Below, in pieces: positions 55,630-64,000 of a stretch of 64,000 nucleotides of DNA; within the stretch, counting starts at the first letter, position 1, and each line of letters starts with the position of its first letter. This DNA comes from Hyphomicrobiales bacterium (lineage in GTDB: Bacteria; Pseudomonadota; Alphaproteobacteria; Rhizobiales; Rhizobiaceae): NCBI GenBank assembly GCA_900471525.1, contig UCEZ01000004.1, positions 1-64,000 of the forward strand, given 5' to 3'. The notes below the pieces were generated by a model. That model searched no databases. It saw only the letters and a list, made by a program, of their open reading frames with translations, and had not been told where the DNA came from. Both the position numbers and the translations under genes were made by a program.

Positions 55630-55803
55630 GACAGGTCCTCTCTGTTTCGGCGGCACAGTAACCGCGGGGTACGTGCCCATCAAGCCATCGGCGCCGGAAT
55701 AAAATTGTCGCCGGGCATGTAAAAAGTCTGTACGCCGCCTATGTCCGTGGGGCAGACTTCACGCCTCCCAAGCGAATTATCCCACAAGCATTCTGGAGCT
55801 CCC

Positions 55804-56754
55804 ATGGAAAAGCGAACTCTCGGCCGCACCGGCCTGTCCATCGCGCCGCTGGTCTTCGGCGGCAATGTCTTCGGCTGGACCGCTGACGAAAAGACGTCCT
55901 TTCAATTGCTCGACGCGTTCCTCGATGCCGGCTTCAACGCCATCGATACGGCGGATGTCTATTCATCCTGGGTCCCCGGCAATAGCGGCGGCGAATCCGA
56001 GAGGATCATCGGCAAATGGCTGAACCAATCCGGTCGGTCGCGTGATGAGGTTGTCATCGTCACCAAGGTCGGATCGGATTTGGGGTCGGGCAGGAAGGGG
56101 TTGTCGGAGAAATGGATCCTGCAGGCGGTCGAGGATTCCCTTAGCCGGCTGCAAACAGATCATATCGACGTCTACCTGTCACACTGGCCGGATGCGGAAA
56201 CGCCCTATGAGGAAACGCTTGGTGCCTATGACAAACTTCTGCAGCAGGGCAAGGTTCGCCATGTCGGCGCGTCCAATCTGAATGCCGAGCAACTGAGGGC
56301 GGCGCTGGATGTGTCCGCAAACAAGAAACTGCCGCGCTACGATGTGCTTCAGCCGGAGTATAATCTCTATGACCGTGCGTCCTTTGACGGGCCACTCAGA
56401 AATCTTTGCGTGGCTGAGGAGATCGGGGTGATCAGCTATTTCGGCCTCGCGAAGGGGTTTCTGTCCGGCAAATACCGGTCGCATCGGGATCTGGAGGGCT
56501 CGGCGCGCGGCGGCGGCATCGGCAAATATCTCGATGGCCGCGGCATGCGCATCCTCGGCGCTCTCGACGAGGTCGCAGCTGATACGGGCAACACGCAGGC
56601 GGAAATCGCGCTCGCCTGGATCATGGCGCGCCGAGGTGTCACTGCGCCGATCGCCAGCGCGACGAGCCTGACGCAGCTCGAAAGCCTGATGAAATCGGCT
56701 TCGATCTACCTTTCCGACGAAGCCTGCCAACTGTTAAATGAAGCCAGCGAATAG
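55804..56754 (+). CDS. Aldo/keto reductase (first of two in this window)
   Basis: The 316-residue TIM-barrel NADPH enzyme has RTGLSIAPLVFGGNVFG, NAIDTADVYSSWVPGNSG (catalytic Asp and Tyr), VTKVGSDLG with Lys, and YLSHWPDAETPYEETL with His. It reduces aldehydes or ketones; natural substrate unknown. GGAG lies 5 bases before the ATG at 55804. A GNAT gene follows after 21 bases. Confidence 0.92.
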   Translation: MEKRTLGRTGLSIAPLVFGGNVFGWTADEKTSFQLLDAFLDAGFNAIDTADVYSSWVPGNSGGESERIIGKWLNQSGRSRDEVVIVTKVGSDLGSGRKGLSEKWILQAVEDSLSRLQTDHIDVYLSHWPDAETPYEETLGAYDKLLQQGKVRHVGASNLNAEQLRAALDVSANKKLPRYDVLQPEYNLYDRASFDGPLRNLCVAEEIGVISYFGLAKGFLSGKYRSHRDLEGSARGGGIGKYLDGRGMRILGALDEVAADTGNTQAEIALAWIMARRGVTAPIASATSLTQLESLMKSASIYLSDEACQLLNEASE

Positions 56755-56775
56755 GCTTGATGGGAGGAAAACAGG

Positions 56776-57219
56776 ATGACGGTCGAGATACGCGACGCAG
56801 CACCCGGCGATGAAGCGGACTGGCGGCGGCTCTGGACAGCCTATGTTGCCTTCTACAGGGTAGCGGTGTCTCCGGAGGTGACGACTACGACCTGGGCCCG
56901 GATACTCGATCCCGGTTCGCCGCTGTTCATGCGCGTCGCCGTGCTGGACGGTCATGTCGTCGGCTTCGCGATTTGCCTGCTGCATGAGGCGACCTGGGTG
57001 AAGGAACCGGTCTGCTACCTCGAGGACCTGTTCCTCGATGAGGCCGCGCGTGGAAAAGGCATCGGCAAGGCGCTGCTCGACGATCTCGTCGAGAAAACCA
57101 GGGCGAATGGCTGGGCCCGCCTCTACTGGCACACCGACGAGGGCAACGAGACGGCGCGGAAACTCTACGACCAGTACGTCGAGGCCGATGGCCATGTCCG
57201 CTACCGGATGAGCTTCTAG
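56776..57219 (+). CDS. GNAT family N-acetyltransferase
   Basis: The 147-residue product has the GNAT core YLEDLFLDEAARGKGIGKAL, with the acetyl-CoA loop ARGKGIG at about 94-100, and a C-terminal YDQYVEADGHVRYRM strand. The substrate is unknown. AGGAAAACAGG stands before the ATG. Its stop shares CTAG with the convergent gene. Confidence 0.88.
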   Translation: MTVEIRDAAPGDEADWRRLWTAYVAFYRVAVSPEVTTTTWARILDPGSPLFMRVAVLDGHVVGFAICLLHEATWVKEPVCYLEDLFLDEAARGKGIGKALLDDLVEKTRANGWARLYWHTDEGNETARKLYDQYVEADGHVRYRMSF

Positions 57220-57833
57220 CTTTTGAGCGCCGGAAAACCTTCGTAAAACTCCGCATGGCTGCCGGTATGGTTGGCCATGCCCTCTTTCGTCAAAAGGCCA
57301 GCTGGCGCGATATAGCTGCGGATACGGCGCACTGGCCGCTCGTGCCACTGGATGTTCACGGCCCAGAGTTTGGGGAAGAAGCAGAGCGACGCGTAGGGCA
57401 GGTTGTCGTGGATCCACCAGGCAAGCGACTGCCAGCCGCCGAGCGTCCCGCGCCGGTCCCAGACCCAGGGAATGACGATGCAGGCCGTCGCGCCCATGCA
57501 GCCGTCTGCGTCGCGCATGTCCCAGATGTGATCGGCGGCACTTGCCGCATTGGTCGAGCAGTTGAGCTTGTTGCGGTTGCCGAATTCGTTGACCGAGCGG
57601 GATCGGTAGCCGGAGCGGACATGCAGCCGACCGAATGTCCGTTGCAGCGGCTCCAGCAATTCCTCGCAGAGTTTCGTGCCGGCGGCGATCGCCAGATCCG
57701 GATCGTCCGGGATATTCGGCATGCCGTAGAAATCGGCGATTTCCGAATGCAGGAAGTCGCGCAGGAAGAAGTTCTCCGACAACCGGACGCGGCCCATATC
57801 CTCCAGCGCTTTCATCGATCCCGGCTTTTTCAT
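57216..57833 (-). CDS. Peptidase M15-like protein (D-Ala-D-Ala peptidase fold), divergent zinc site
   Basis: The 205-residue protein resembles M15A peptidases in FFLRDFLHSEIAD, ELLEPLQRTFGRLHVRSGYRS and a possible zinc region SAADHIWDMRDAD plus QWHERPVRRI. The expected S-x-H-x6-D spacing is not exact here (the next Asp is at 5 or 7), so activity is uncertain. No signal peptide is seen. GGGAGGAG before the ATG supports the start. It might act on peptidoglycan peptides, or be a divergent relative with another role. Confidence 0.6.
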   Translation of the reverse strand: MKKPGSMKALEDMGRVRLSENFFLRDFLHSEIADFYGMPNIPDDPDLAIAAGTKLCEELLEPLQRTFGRLHVRSGYRSRSVNEFGNRNKLNCSTNAASAADHIWDMRDADGCMGATACIVIPWVWDRRGTLGGWQSLAWWIHDNLPYASLCFFPKLWAVNIQWHERPVRRIRSYIAPAGLLTKEGMANHTGSHAEFYEGFPALKS

Positions 57834-57897
57834 GTGAGGCTCCTCCCGTTTTTGTGGAAACTATGCCGGAGGAATGGCTCGCGCCACCCGTTATCTT

Positions 57898-58800
57898 TCA
57901 GCCGGAATAGCGGAAGAAATCGATGAAGGCGCGCAACGCCGGGCGCATCTGCCGGCGGCTGGCATAGTAGAGATAGGGGCCGGGATAAGGCGCGCACCAG
58001 TCTTCCAGAACCCGGACCAGCCGCCCTGCCTCGATATGCTCGGTCACACGCGCCTCGAAGGCATAGGTGAGCCCGGCGCCGCCGATCGCCGCCGTGATGA
58101 TCGGCCGGTCTTCTCCGAGGATCAGCGGCCCTTCGATCGAGATGGTCAGTTCCTGGCCGTCCTTTTCGAATTCCCAATTGTAGAGCGTGCCGTCGGAAAA
58201 GCGGCGGCGGATGCAGCGGTGGCGGAGAAGATCGCGCGGATGCTGCGGGATGGGAAACTGCTCGAAATAGCCGGGCGAAGCGACGATGGCGCCACGTAGG
58301 GGTGGGCCGATTTTCACCGCGATCATGTCGGCCTCTAGGCTCTCCTCCAGCCGGACGCCGGCATCGAAACCCTCGCGGACAATATCGGTAAACCCGTCTT
58401 CGTCGGCGATTTCCAGCGTGATATCCGAGTAAAGGCCGAGGAACGCGCCAAGCCGTGGCGCGATCAGGAGGTCGGCGGCAAATCGTGGCGCCGTGATGCG
58501 CAGATTGCCGGAGGGCTTCCCCTTCGCCTCGACGACGGCTGCGAGCGCAACGTCGATTTCCTCCAACGCGGGACGCAGTCGCTCCAGCAACAGCAAGCCT
58601 TCCTCCGTCGGCGCGACACTACGCGTGGTGCGGGCGAGCAGCCGCACGCCAAGGCTTTCCTCCAGCGTCGAAATGGCGTGGCTGACCGCCGACGGTGCAA
58701 TCCCCAGTTCCTTCGCCGCCGCGCGAAAACTGCGATGCGCGGCAACTGTGGAAAGGACGGCAAGTTGGGCGAGCTGGTTCCTGTTCATTGATCGAAACAA
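57898..58800 (-). CDS. LysR family transcriptional regulator
   Basis: The 300-residue regulator has an N-terminal winged helix (about 8-65; SFRAAAKELGIAPSAVSHAI) and a type 2 periplasmic-binding-like effector domain. It is divergent from the aldo/keto reductase gene at 58924, which it may control, as is usual for LysR pairs. The effector is unknown. Confidence 0.92.
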   Translation of the reverse strand: MFRSMNRNQLAQLAVLSTVAAHRSFRAAAKELGIAPSAVSHAISTLEESLGVRLLARTTRSVAPTEEGLLLLERLRPALEEIDVALAAVVEAKGKPSGNLRITAPRFAADLLIAPRLGAFLGLYSDITLEIADEDGFTDIVREGFDAGVRLEESLEADMIAVKIGPPLRGAIVASPGYFEQFPIPQHPRDLLRHRCIRRRFSDGTLYNWEFEKDGQELTISIEGPLILGEDRPIITAAIGGAGLTYAFEARVTEHIEAGRLVRVLEDWCAPYPGPYLYYASRRQMRPALRAFIDFFRYSG

Positions 58801-58923
58801 TAGAACAACCCGTTAGGATTTGCAGCCGTTATCAAACGATCTTCGGCGCACTATTTTCAGGGTGTATCGCAGGCGTCTTCCGATGTCTGCTTTCCCTATC
58901 CGGCTCACAAAGGAGCAACCACC

Positions 58924-59919
<996 letters not shown>

Positions 59920-60060
59920 GCATTTCTGTCCGATCAGTCGTGTGTTTCGCCCTTTTTGGGCGAGACACGCCCGTGATGGGTGCAACGCCGGCACAGCTTC
60001 GTCCTTGTTCCCTTCGGCCGTCGTGATAGGATCATCCGGTGCGCTAGGGAGGTGCTGTGA

Positions 60061-60420
60061 ATGACGGACGAACAGGCAATTGGCACGGTCGTTCACCTCT
60101 ATGTCGATGGCATGGCGTTTTGCAACGAGGCGGCCCTGCGCAAGGCCTTCCATCCGGATGCCAAGATCATCGGCAATTACGAAGGCGCCGTCGAATGGAT
60201 GTCCCGCGACGATTTCATCGCCGCGATTCTTGCCGAACCGCCGGCCCCGCCCGGAACCCAGCCCCTGATGGATATCGAAATTACCGACATCGAAGGCGAT
60301 GCCGCCTTCGTCAAGGTCACCGACGAGTTCGCCGGCATGCGTTTCTCCGACTATCTGTCCCTGCTGAAGATCGGCGGGCATTGGGTCATCGTCAACAAGC
60401 TGTATCATCTGCATCGGTAG
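60061..60420 (+). CDS. NTF2-like fold protein
   Basis: The 119-residue protein fits the small SnoaL/DUF4440-like fold: a cone of helices (IGTVVHLYVDGMAFCNEAALRK) and a curved sheet ending with GGHWVIVNKLYHLHR. Some relatives are annotated as putative lumazine-binding. It may bind a small molecule or be an isomerase-like enzyme. GGGAGG lies 8 bases before the ATG. Function not assigned. Confidence 0.78.
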   Translation: MTDEQAIGTVVHLYVDGMAFCNEAALRKAFHPDAKIIGNYEGAVEWMSRDDFIAAILAEPPAPPGTQPLMDIEITDIEGDAAFVKVTDEFAGMRFSDYLSLLKIGGHWVIVNKLYHLHR

Positions 60421-60463
60421 GGGTGACCGACTATTTTGTTGGTACAAGGCATCCCCAAGTTCC

Positions 60464-60601
60464 CGTCATCCCGGACTTGGTCCGGGATCCAGCGCGCGGC
60501 GTCTGCGGCGCAAGGGACTCTTTTCTTTTGCCATTTCAAAGAGTCCTCTCGCCGCGCGGACGCGCGGCGGCTGGATCCCCGCCACAAGGGCGAGGATGAC
60601 G
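60464..60601. repeat. Palindromic intergenic element (138 bp)
   Basis: The element starts with CGTCATCC and ends with GGATGACG; inside are GGGATCCAGC near the left and GCTGGATCCCC near the right, so it folds as a long imperfect hairpin. I recognise the ends as those of common dispersed palindromes in Rhizobiaceae and relatives. It follows the NTF2-like gene by 43 bases. Confidence 0.75.
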
Positions 60602-60685
60602 GTGGGTAGGAACGCTCTTTCGCCAACCAAATACCCCTCGGGCGATAGCCAATGCGCAAGTTCGGCAAATCGCTCGTCGTTCGCT

Positions 60686-60870
60686 TGTCAAAGAACACGC
60701 GCTCGCGTCCGCACCGGTGGTCCGGTTCGGTTCAATTCGTCAGTTGGAGGGCGCACGCAAATGCGGAACCTCAGGGTAATTGAATAGGTGGCTCCGCATT
60801 TGCGTGGCCTGCGGCGTTTTTCGGGGCTTCCGGCCCCTTGAAATGCTTGCACTGTCTCGCTGCGCAGGCG
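60686..60870. repeat. Dispersed repeat, copy A
   Basis: This stretch aligns with 63227-63404, mostly without gaps and at an identity I estimate by eye as about 75-80%. Shared blocks include GGAGGGCG, ACGCAAATGCG, GGCTCCGCATTTGCG, CGGCGTT and GTCTCGCTG. Copy A contains a perfect 12-bp inverted repeat (60756-60767/60793-60804, CGCAAATGCGGA/TCCGCATTTGCG). A short open frame in it is mirrored in copy B, but I do not think it encodes a protein. Confidence 0.8.
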
Positions 60871-61269
60871 AAACGTTCGCCTGCTTGCATGGCTCAACCA
60901 AACCGGACCTGGCAGCCCGGGGGAGACATCTGAGGAGGTTCATTTCCGAACCGCCCGGCACGCATCACCCTGACCTTGGCCGCACGTTACGGCCTCAGCG
61001 CAGGGCGCCGGCTCCCACCTGCCCGCGACCGTCTCGCGAAACACTCCGGCGGTGGAAACAGGAGCCATCATACGGCGCGGATTCAGGGCGGGGATGAACG
61101 GGGATAACTTTATTGAAGTCAGATTTTGCAAAGGTGGCGATGGCCGCGGTAGTTGAAAAGTCCGGAGAATTTGAAGGCTATGAAAATACGACATTTTCGC
61201 CTTCGGGCTTGCCGGTCATCCAACCTGATTGGGTTGCGAGCTTTTACCGAATTCGGCTAGGCTTCTGAC
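60871..61269. other. Intergenic region without a recognisable gene
   Basis: Between the repeat copy and the next gene I see no gene with a Shine-Dalgarno and family similarity. The base composition changes here: 61100-61270 is clearly more A/T-rich than the surrounding chromosome. It may be decayed DNA or an island border. Confidence 0.5.
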
Positions 61270-61704
61270 ATGAACAGTGTCTCAATCATCTATACGCCTG
61301 AGGACGAATGGCATGGCGAATTGGCCGCGAAGCTCAGTGGTGGCGAATTCACCGGCCGAGGCTCAGCATGGTTTAATGTCTCCGAGTTGTTGGAGTTTGC
61401 TCGATCGATCGGCGCGTATCCGATAGAGGCCAGTAGCGCACTTCTACTTGAAAGTGGCTATTGGAACGACGAGCGTACGCTCGATCAAGTGCATTTTCGT
61501 ATGAAGATCAAGCCTGTCGGGAAACGAGGGATGCTGTCCGCGTCCGTGCATTTGTCGGCGACAGAAAATTCTACGGATTCGAGCAGAGAAATCCGCGTCG
61601 AGTTTCCCGTAACGTACGGGGATCTAGCGAACTTCCAATCTTCACTATTGAGTCACCTCAACGGCCATGCTGCTGAGGCAACCTTGGAGCAATCGCGGTC
61701 TTAG
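61270..61704 (+). CDS. Unrecognised 144-residue soluble protein
   Basis: I do not recognise this protein. It is acidic to neutral, without membrane helices, and has alternating beta-like patterns (VHFRMKIKPVGKRGMLSA, REIRVEFPVTYGDL). Its composition is less GC-biased than its neighbours, and it lies between a repeat and a TetA-like gene. Proteins of this size in such places are often immunity proteins, but no toxin gene is beside it. No clear Shine-Dalgarno precedes the ATG. Confidence 0.6.
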   Translation: MNSVSIIYTPEDEWHGELAAKLSGGEFTGRGSAWFNVSELLEFARSIGAYPIEASSALLLESGYWNDERTLDQVHFRMKIKPVGKRGMLSASVHLSATENSTDSSREIRVEFPVTYGDLANFQSSLLSHLNGHAAEATLEQSRS

Positions 61705-61754
61705 TTGGAGGACCGCCTTTGGCTTGCCTCCGGCCTTTTCCAGCGAACGATGGT

Positions 61755-62942
61755 TTATGGTGCCGCCGCCGGTCTCTTCAACCGCAGGCCAAGCACCAGC
61801 GGCACGCCGATCGCGTAGACGACGACGACCGACAGCCAGATTGCGCCGGGCCACTCCTGCCGGAAGATGAAATAGACGCTTGAGAAGGCGAGCGGCGCCG
61901 CGATGGAGGCGAGGCTCACTGCCGAGGCGAGAACGCCCTGGAATTGACCCTGGCTGCTTTCATCGACCTGCTGGCTCGCCAGCGACTGTAGTGCCGGCAC
62001 GCCGATGCCCCCGAGGGCAAAAACCGGCATGATCGCGAAGATCATCCAGCTCTGGGTGGCGAAAGCCATGGTGATCAGTGCAATACAGGTGCCGGCGACC
62101 CCGGTCAGAATGGCCGCCCGTTCGCCGAGCAGTTTCACGGCCGGACCCGGAAGGAACGCCTGGGCAAGCGTCTGGCAGACGCCGAAGGTGCCAAGCGATA
62201 GACCGATCCAGAGGCCGTTCCAGTGAAACGTGTCGCTCCCCCAGAGCGCCCAGCAGGTGCCGTAGGCCTCGCCGGTGGCGCTGAAGATGAAAAAGATGAA
62301 GACGATGGGCAGCACGCTCTTCATCGAGAACACCCAGCGCAGGGGGCGCAGCGGGTTGAGCGCGCTGAGGTCAAGTTTCTCGCGTGTCGGTGTGCGCGAC
62401 TCCGGCAGGATGAAGAATGCCAGAAGGAGATTGCAGGCGTTGAGCACCGCCGCTGCGATGAAGGGCAGCCGCAGCCACGCATCGCCAAGGACGCCGCCGA
62501 GGACGGGACCGATGATGAAGCCGATGCCGAACATGGCGTTGAACAGGCCAAAGCGGCGCGCGCGTTTGTCCTCGGGGGAGATATCAGTGATATAGGCCAT
62601 CGCCACGGAGATATTGGCACTCGTCAGCCCGGCAATGGCGCGGCCGATGAACAGCATCCAGATATTCGATGCGAAGGCCAGGAAGAGATAGTTGATGGCG
62701 GCGCCGCCAAGCGAAATCAGGAGCACGGGCCGGCGGCCCAGCCGGTCGCTGAGAGCACCAAGCACTGGCGCAAAAATGAACTGCATAACGGCATAGAGGG
62801 CGGTCATCGTGCCGATGTAAGGCGCGACGTTCTGAGTGTGGGTGACCTCCTGCAGGAGCGAGGGCAGAATGGGAAAGATGAGACCGATGCCGACGGCATC
62901 GAGGACAATGGCGGTAAAAATGACAATAAGAGGCCTGTTCAT
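61755..62942 (-). CDS. TetA-like MFS exporter (TCR/Tet family)
   Basis: The 395-residue protein has 12 membrane segments and TetA-type sequences: IVLDAVGIGLIFPILPSLL, GALSDRLGRRPVLL (motif A) and GPVLGGVLGDAWL (motif C). It resembles chromosomal members of the tetracycline exporter family. No TetR gene is adjacent, so it may serve another substrate or be unregulated. The ATG at 62942 gives the family start MNRPLIVIF; an upstream extension of 40 residues is unlikely. Confidence 0.88.
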   Translation of the reverse strand: MNRPLIVIFTAIVLDAVGIGLIFPILPSLLQEVTHTQNVAPYIGTMTALYAVMQFIFAPVLGALSDRLGRRPVLLISLGGAAINYLFLAFASNIWMLFIGRAIAGLTSANISVAMAYITDISPEDKRARRFGLFNAMFGIGFIIGPVLGGVLGDAWLRLPFIAAAVLNACNLLLAFFILPESRTPTREKLDLSALNPLRPLRWVFSMKSVLPIVFIFFIFSATGEAYGTCWALWGSDTFHWNGLWIGLSLGTFGVCQTLAQAFLPGPAVKLLGERAAILTGVAGTCIALITMAFATQSWMIFAIMPVFALGGIGVPALQSLASQQVDESSQGQFQGVLASAVSLASIAAPLAFSSVYFIFRQEWPGAIWLSVVVVYAIGVPLVLGLRLKRPAAAP

Positions 62943-63226
62943 GGCGCGATCCGATCGACGCAGGCATGCGAACGCCATCAGCGCCGATGCGTGCGATAGA
63001 GCCTGACGAACATCAGGCATGGTTTCTGGGAAACGCTGGCCGATCCATGCCGCAATGCGCATAGACGGCGTGTGCTTGACCGCCTGGACGACAATTCGTC
63101 CACCTGTTTACTCCGCTACTGAGCGGATCAAGGGAAGCGGTCGCTTTTCGCGACGGATGTCAATTACACCAGACGGGGCGAAGGGGCAAGGTTGGTCCCA
63201 ACAGTCAGCGGCGCAACGATCCGGTG
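62943..63226. other. Intergenic region upstream of the TetA-like gene
   Basis: I find no gene in this stretch. It must include the promoter of the TetA-like gene, but no convincing -35/-10 pair or operator palindrome is visible. Repeat copy B follows directly. Confidence 0.5.
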
Positions 63227-63404
63227 TGTCAAAAACATGCCAAGGCGTCCGCGCCGGTGATGCGGCACGGTCGAGACATCTGGAGGGCGTACGCAAATGC
63301 GAAACCTCGAGTAAGTTTAAGAGTTGGCTCCGCATTTGCGGGGCCTTCGGCGTTCTTCGGGGTGTCCATCCCTTCAAATGCCAACCCCCGTCTCGCTGGG
63401 GCGA
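63227..63404. repeat. Dispersed repeat, copy B
   Basis: This is the second copy of the repeat at 60686-60870 in the same orientation. The inner inverted repeat is 10 bp here (63292-63301/63331-63340, CGCAAATGCG/CGCATTTGCG). Outside the copy, up to 63552, there is no recognisable gene. Confidence 0.8.
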
Positions 63405-63552
63405 TTCTATGGCGGCTAAGGATTGGCTTGCTTGCCAATTGGAAAGGGGTCCTGCTGCCCGTTACAGTCAGTCGAGACGTGCGTATTCTGGTTGCAGCTC
63501 AGTTCCAATTGTGCCCTGTGTGATTTACGCGAATGATATTTAAGGGGGCGAC

Positions 63553-64000
63553 ATGGCACAGCCGGATTTTTCTGAATTCACCTTCGGCTACGGTGTAACC
63601 CGTTATTTTGAAGAGCTTTACGGCGCGCGACGGGTCCTGCCGAATTTTCCGACGCAGAATGAGGAAGCCGACGGCGGGTACGACGTCGATTTCCTCGCCC
63701 ACGGCGTTCCGCTATTTATTCAGTTCAAGCGATCCGAGGTCATAAGCACGCGCAGGGCGAGGGAATACAAATCCTACCCCGCCGAATGGGCGAAACCAAC
63801 GTATCGGATGCATCTTCACGGTCACAACAAATTCCGCCAGCACTATCTGATGCAGGACCTTGAGGATAAAGGGAACATGGCCATTTACGTCACCAGCCAA
63901 GTTTCCAGCAAGGTCGCGCTAAACCAATACTATGGGTGGAACCGTATGATTGATGCCGCCAAGATATTTTTGCCCAGCGAAATCGTTCTGCCTAACGTCC
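63553..64000 (+). CDS. Possible PD-(D/E)XK-type nuclease or related protein, cut by the window edge
   Basis: The frame runs from ATG (63553, with GGGGGCG upstream) to the window end without a stop; 149 residues are visible. I do not recognise the family. Near residues 40-60 there is DGGYDVDFLAHGVP followed by LFIQFKRSE, which resembles the D...QxK core of the PD-(D/E)XK nuclease fold. Preceding FPTQNEEADG could supply a Glu. This fits restriction- or defence-type proteins in accessory regions. The stop and any partner gene lie outside the window. Confidence 0.55.
   Translation, partial: MAQPDFSEFTFGYGVTRYFEELYGARRVLPNFPTQNEEADGGYDVDFLAHGVPLFIQFKRSEVISTRRAREYKSYPAEWAKPTYRMHLHGHNKFRQHYLMQDLEDKGNMAIYVTSQVSSKVALNQYYGWNRMIDAAKIFLPSEIVLPNV

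Noticed and set aside
59936..59975. Imperfect hairpin after the second aldo/keto reductase
   Set aside because: The stem is interrupted and there is no T tract, so it is not convincing as a terminator.
60780..61097. A 105-residue frame in repeat copy A, with a similar frame at 63019-63543 in copy B
   Set aside because: The similarity follows from the shared repeat DNA; there is no Shine-Dalgarno and the frames diverge at once outside the repeat. Frequent annotation as a protein in related genomes would not change this.

Overview
The window is a GC-rich piece of an alphaproteobacterial chromosome, most likely from the Rhizobiaceae (Rhizobium/Agrobacterium/Neorhizobium type). Signs of this are the house-keeping gene set and its order, promoters of the CTTGAC-N17-CTATAT type, an RpoH-type dnaK promoter, EcfG-type (GGAAC-N16/17-CGTT) stress promoters, a yejABEF transporter and a Zn-cysteine-free MoeB. 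About 60 of the roughly 66 protein genes are ordinary core or accessory chromosomal genes. I see no rRNA, tRNA, CRISPR array, transposase or integrase.

Layout. 1-4.0 kb: end of a membrane-fusion gene, an AcrB-type RND pump and a TetR regulator. 4.0-8.6 kb: purU and polA on the minus strand, then a small membrane protein. 8.6-12.4 kb: a probable small RNA, a MarR regulator, an M20 peptidase, a YbhN-like membrane protein and a lipoprotein. 12.5-14.3 kb: a stress region with a cold-shock gene, an entericidin-like lipoprotein, a 24-residue membrane microprotein and a second probable small RNA; the last two have EcfG-type promoters. 14.3-22.2 kb: a class A penicillin-binding protein, dnaK, an acyltransferase, dnaJ and a glutathione S-transferase. 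22.2-25.4 kb: an EmrRAB-type efflux operon. 25.6-29.7 kb: recF, moeB, an acetyltransferase, a 2-hydroxyacid dehydrogenase and an SH3 protein. 29.7-36.1 kb: an adenosine kinase-like gene, a TetR-MFS operon, a divergent VOC/TetR pair, nth with a divergent DUF2244 gene, and an Ada-like methyltransferase. 36.1-41.0 kb: the minus-strand series mgsA-glk-ABC exporter-dapB-gpmA. 41.1-49.3 kb: mepA, then yejABEF and a GhrA-type reductase. 49.3-52.7 kb: NlpC/P60 with its MarR partner, a quinone reductase and xseA. 52.8-54.6 kb: two phage spike-type genes and a small membrane protein. 54.6-60.4 kb: oxidoreductases, two acetyltransferase or peptidase-like genes, LysR and an NTF2-like protein. 60.4-64.0 kb: an accessory stretch with a palindromic element, two copies of a dispersed repeat, an unrecognised gene, a TetA-like exporter and a nuclease-like gene cut by the window edge.

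How the parts work together. Four drug or solute efflux units (RND-TetR, EmrRAB, TetR-MFS, TetA-like) each lie beside a regulator except the last. Several regulators have clear operators, and some appear to be read from leaderless or near-leaderless mRNAs. Cell-wall turnover is represented by PBP1A, MepA, NlpC/P60 and an M15-like protein. Protein quality control is represented by dnaK and dnaJ, which are separated by an acyltransferase and a strong terminator.

The most interesting material is non-coding or very small. It includes the EcfG-promoter pair at 13.6-14.1 kb, with a possible GsrN-like sRNA on the minus strand. It also includes the sRNA downstream of the polA start, the shared symmetric -10 element between nth and the DUF2244 gene, and the repeat pair near the right end. 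All functional assignments rest on reading motifs and context; no search was run.
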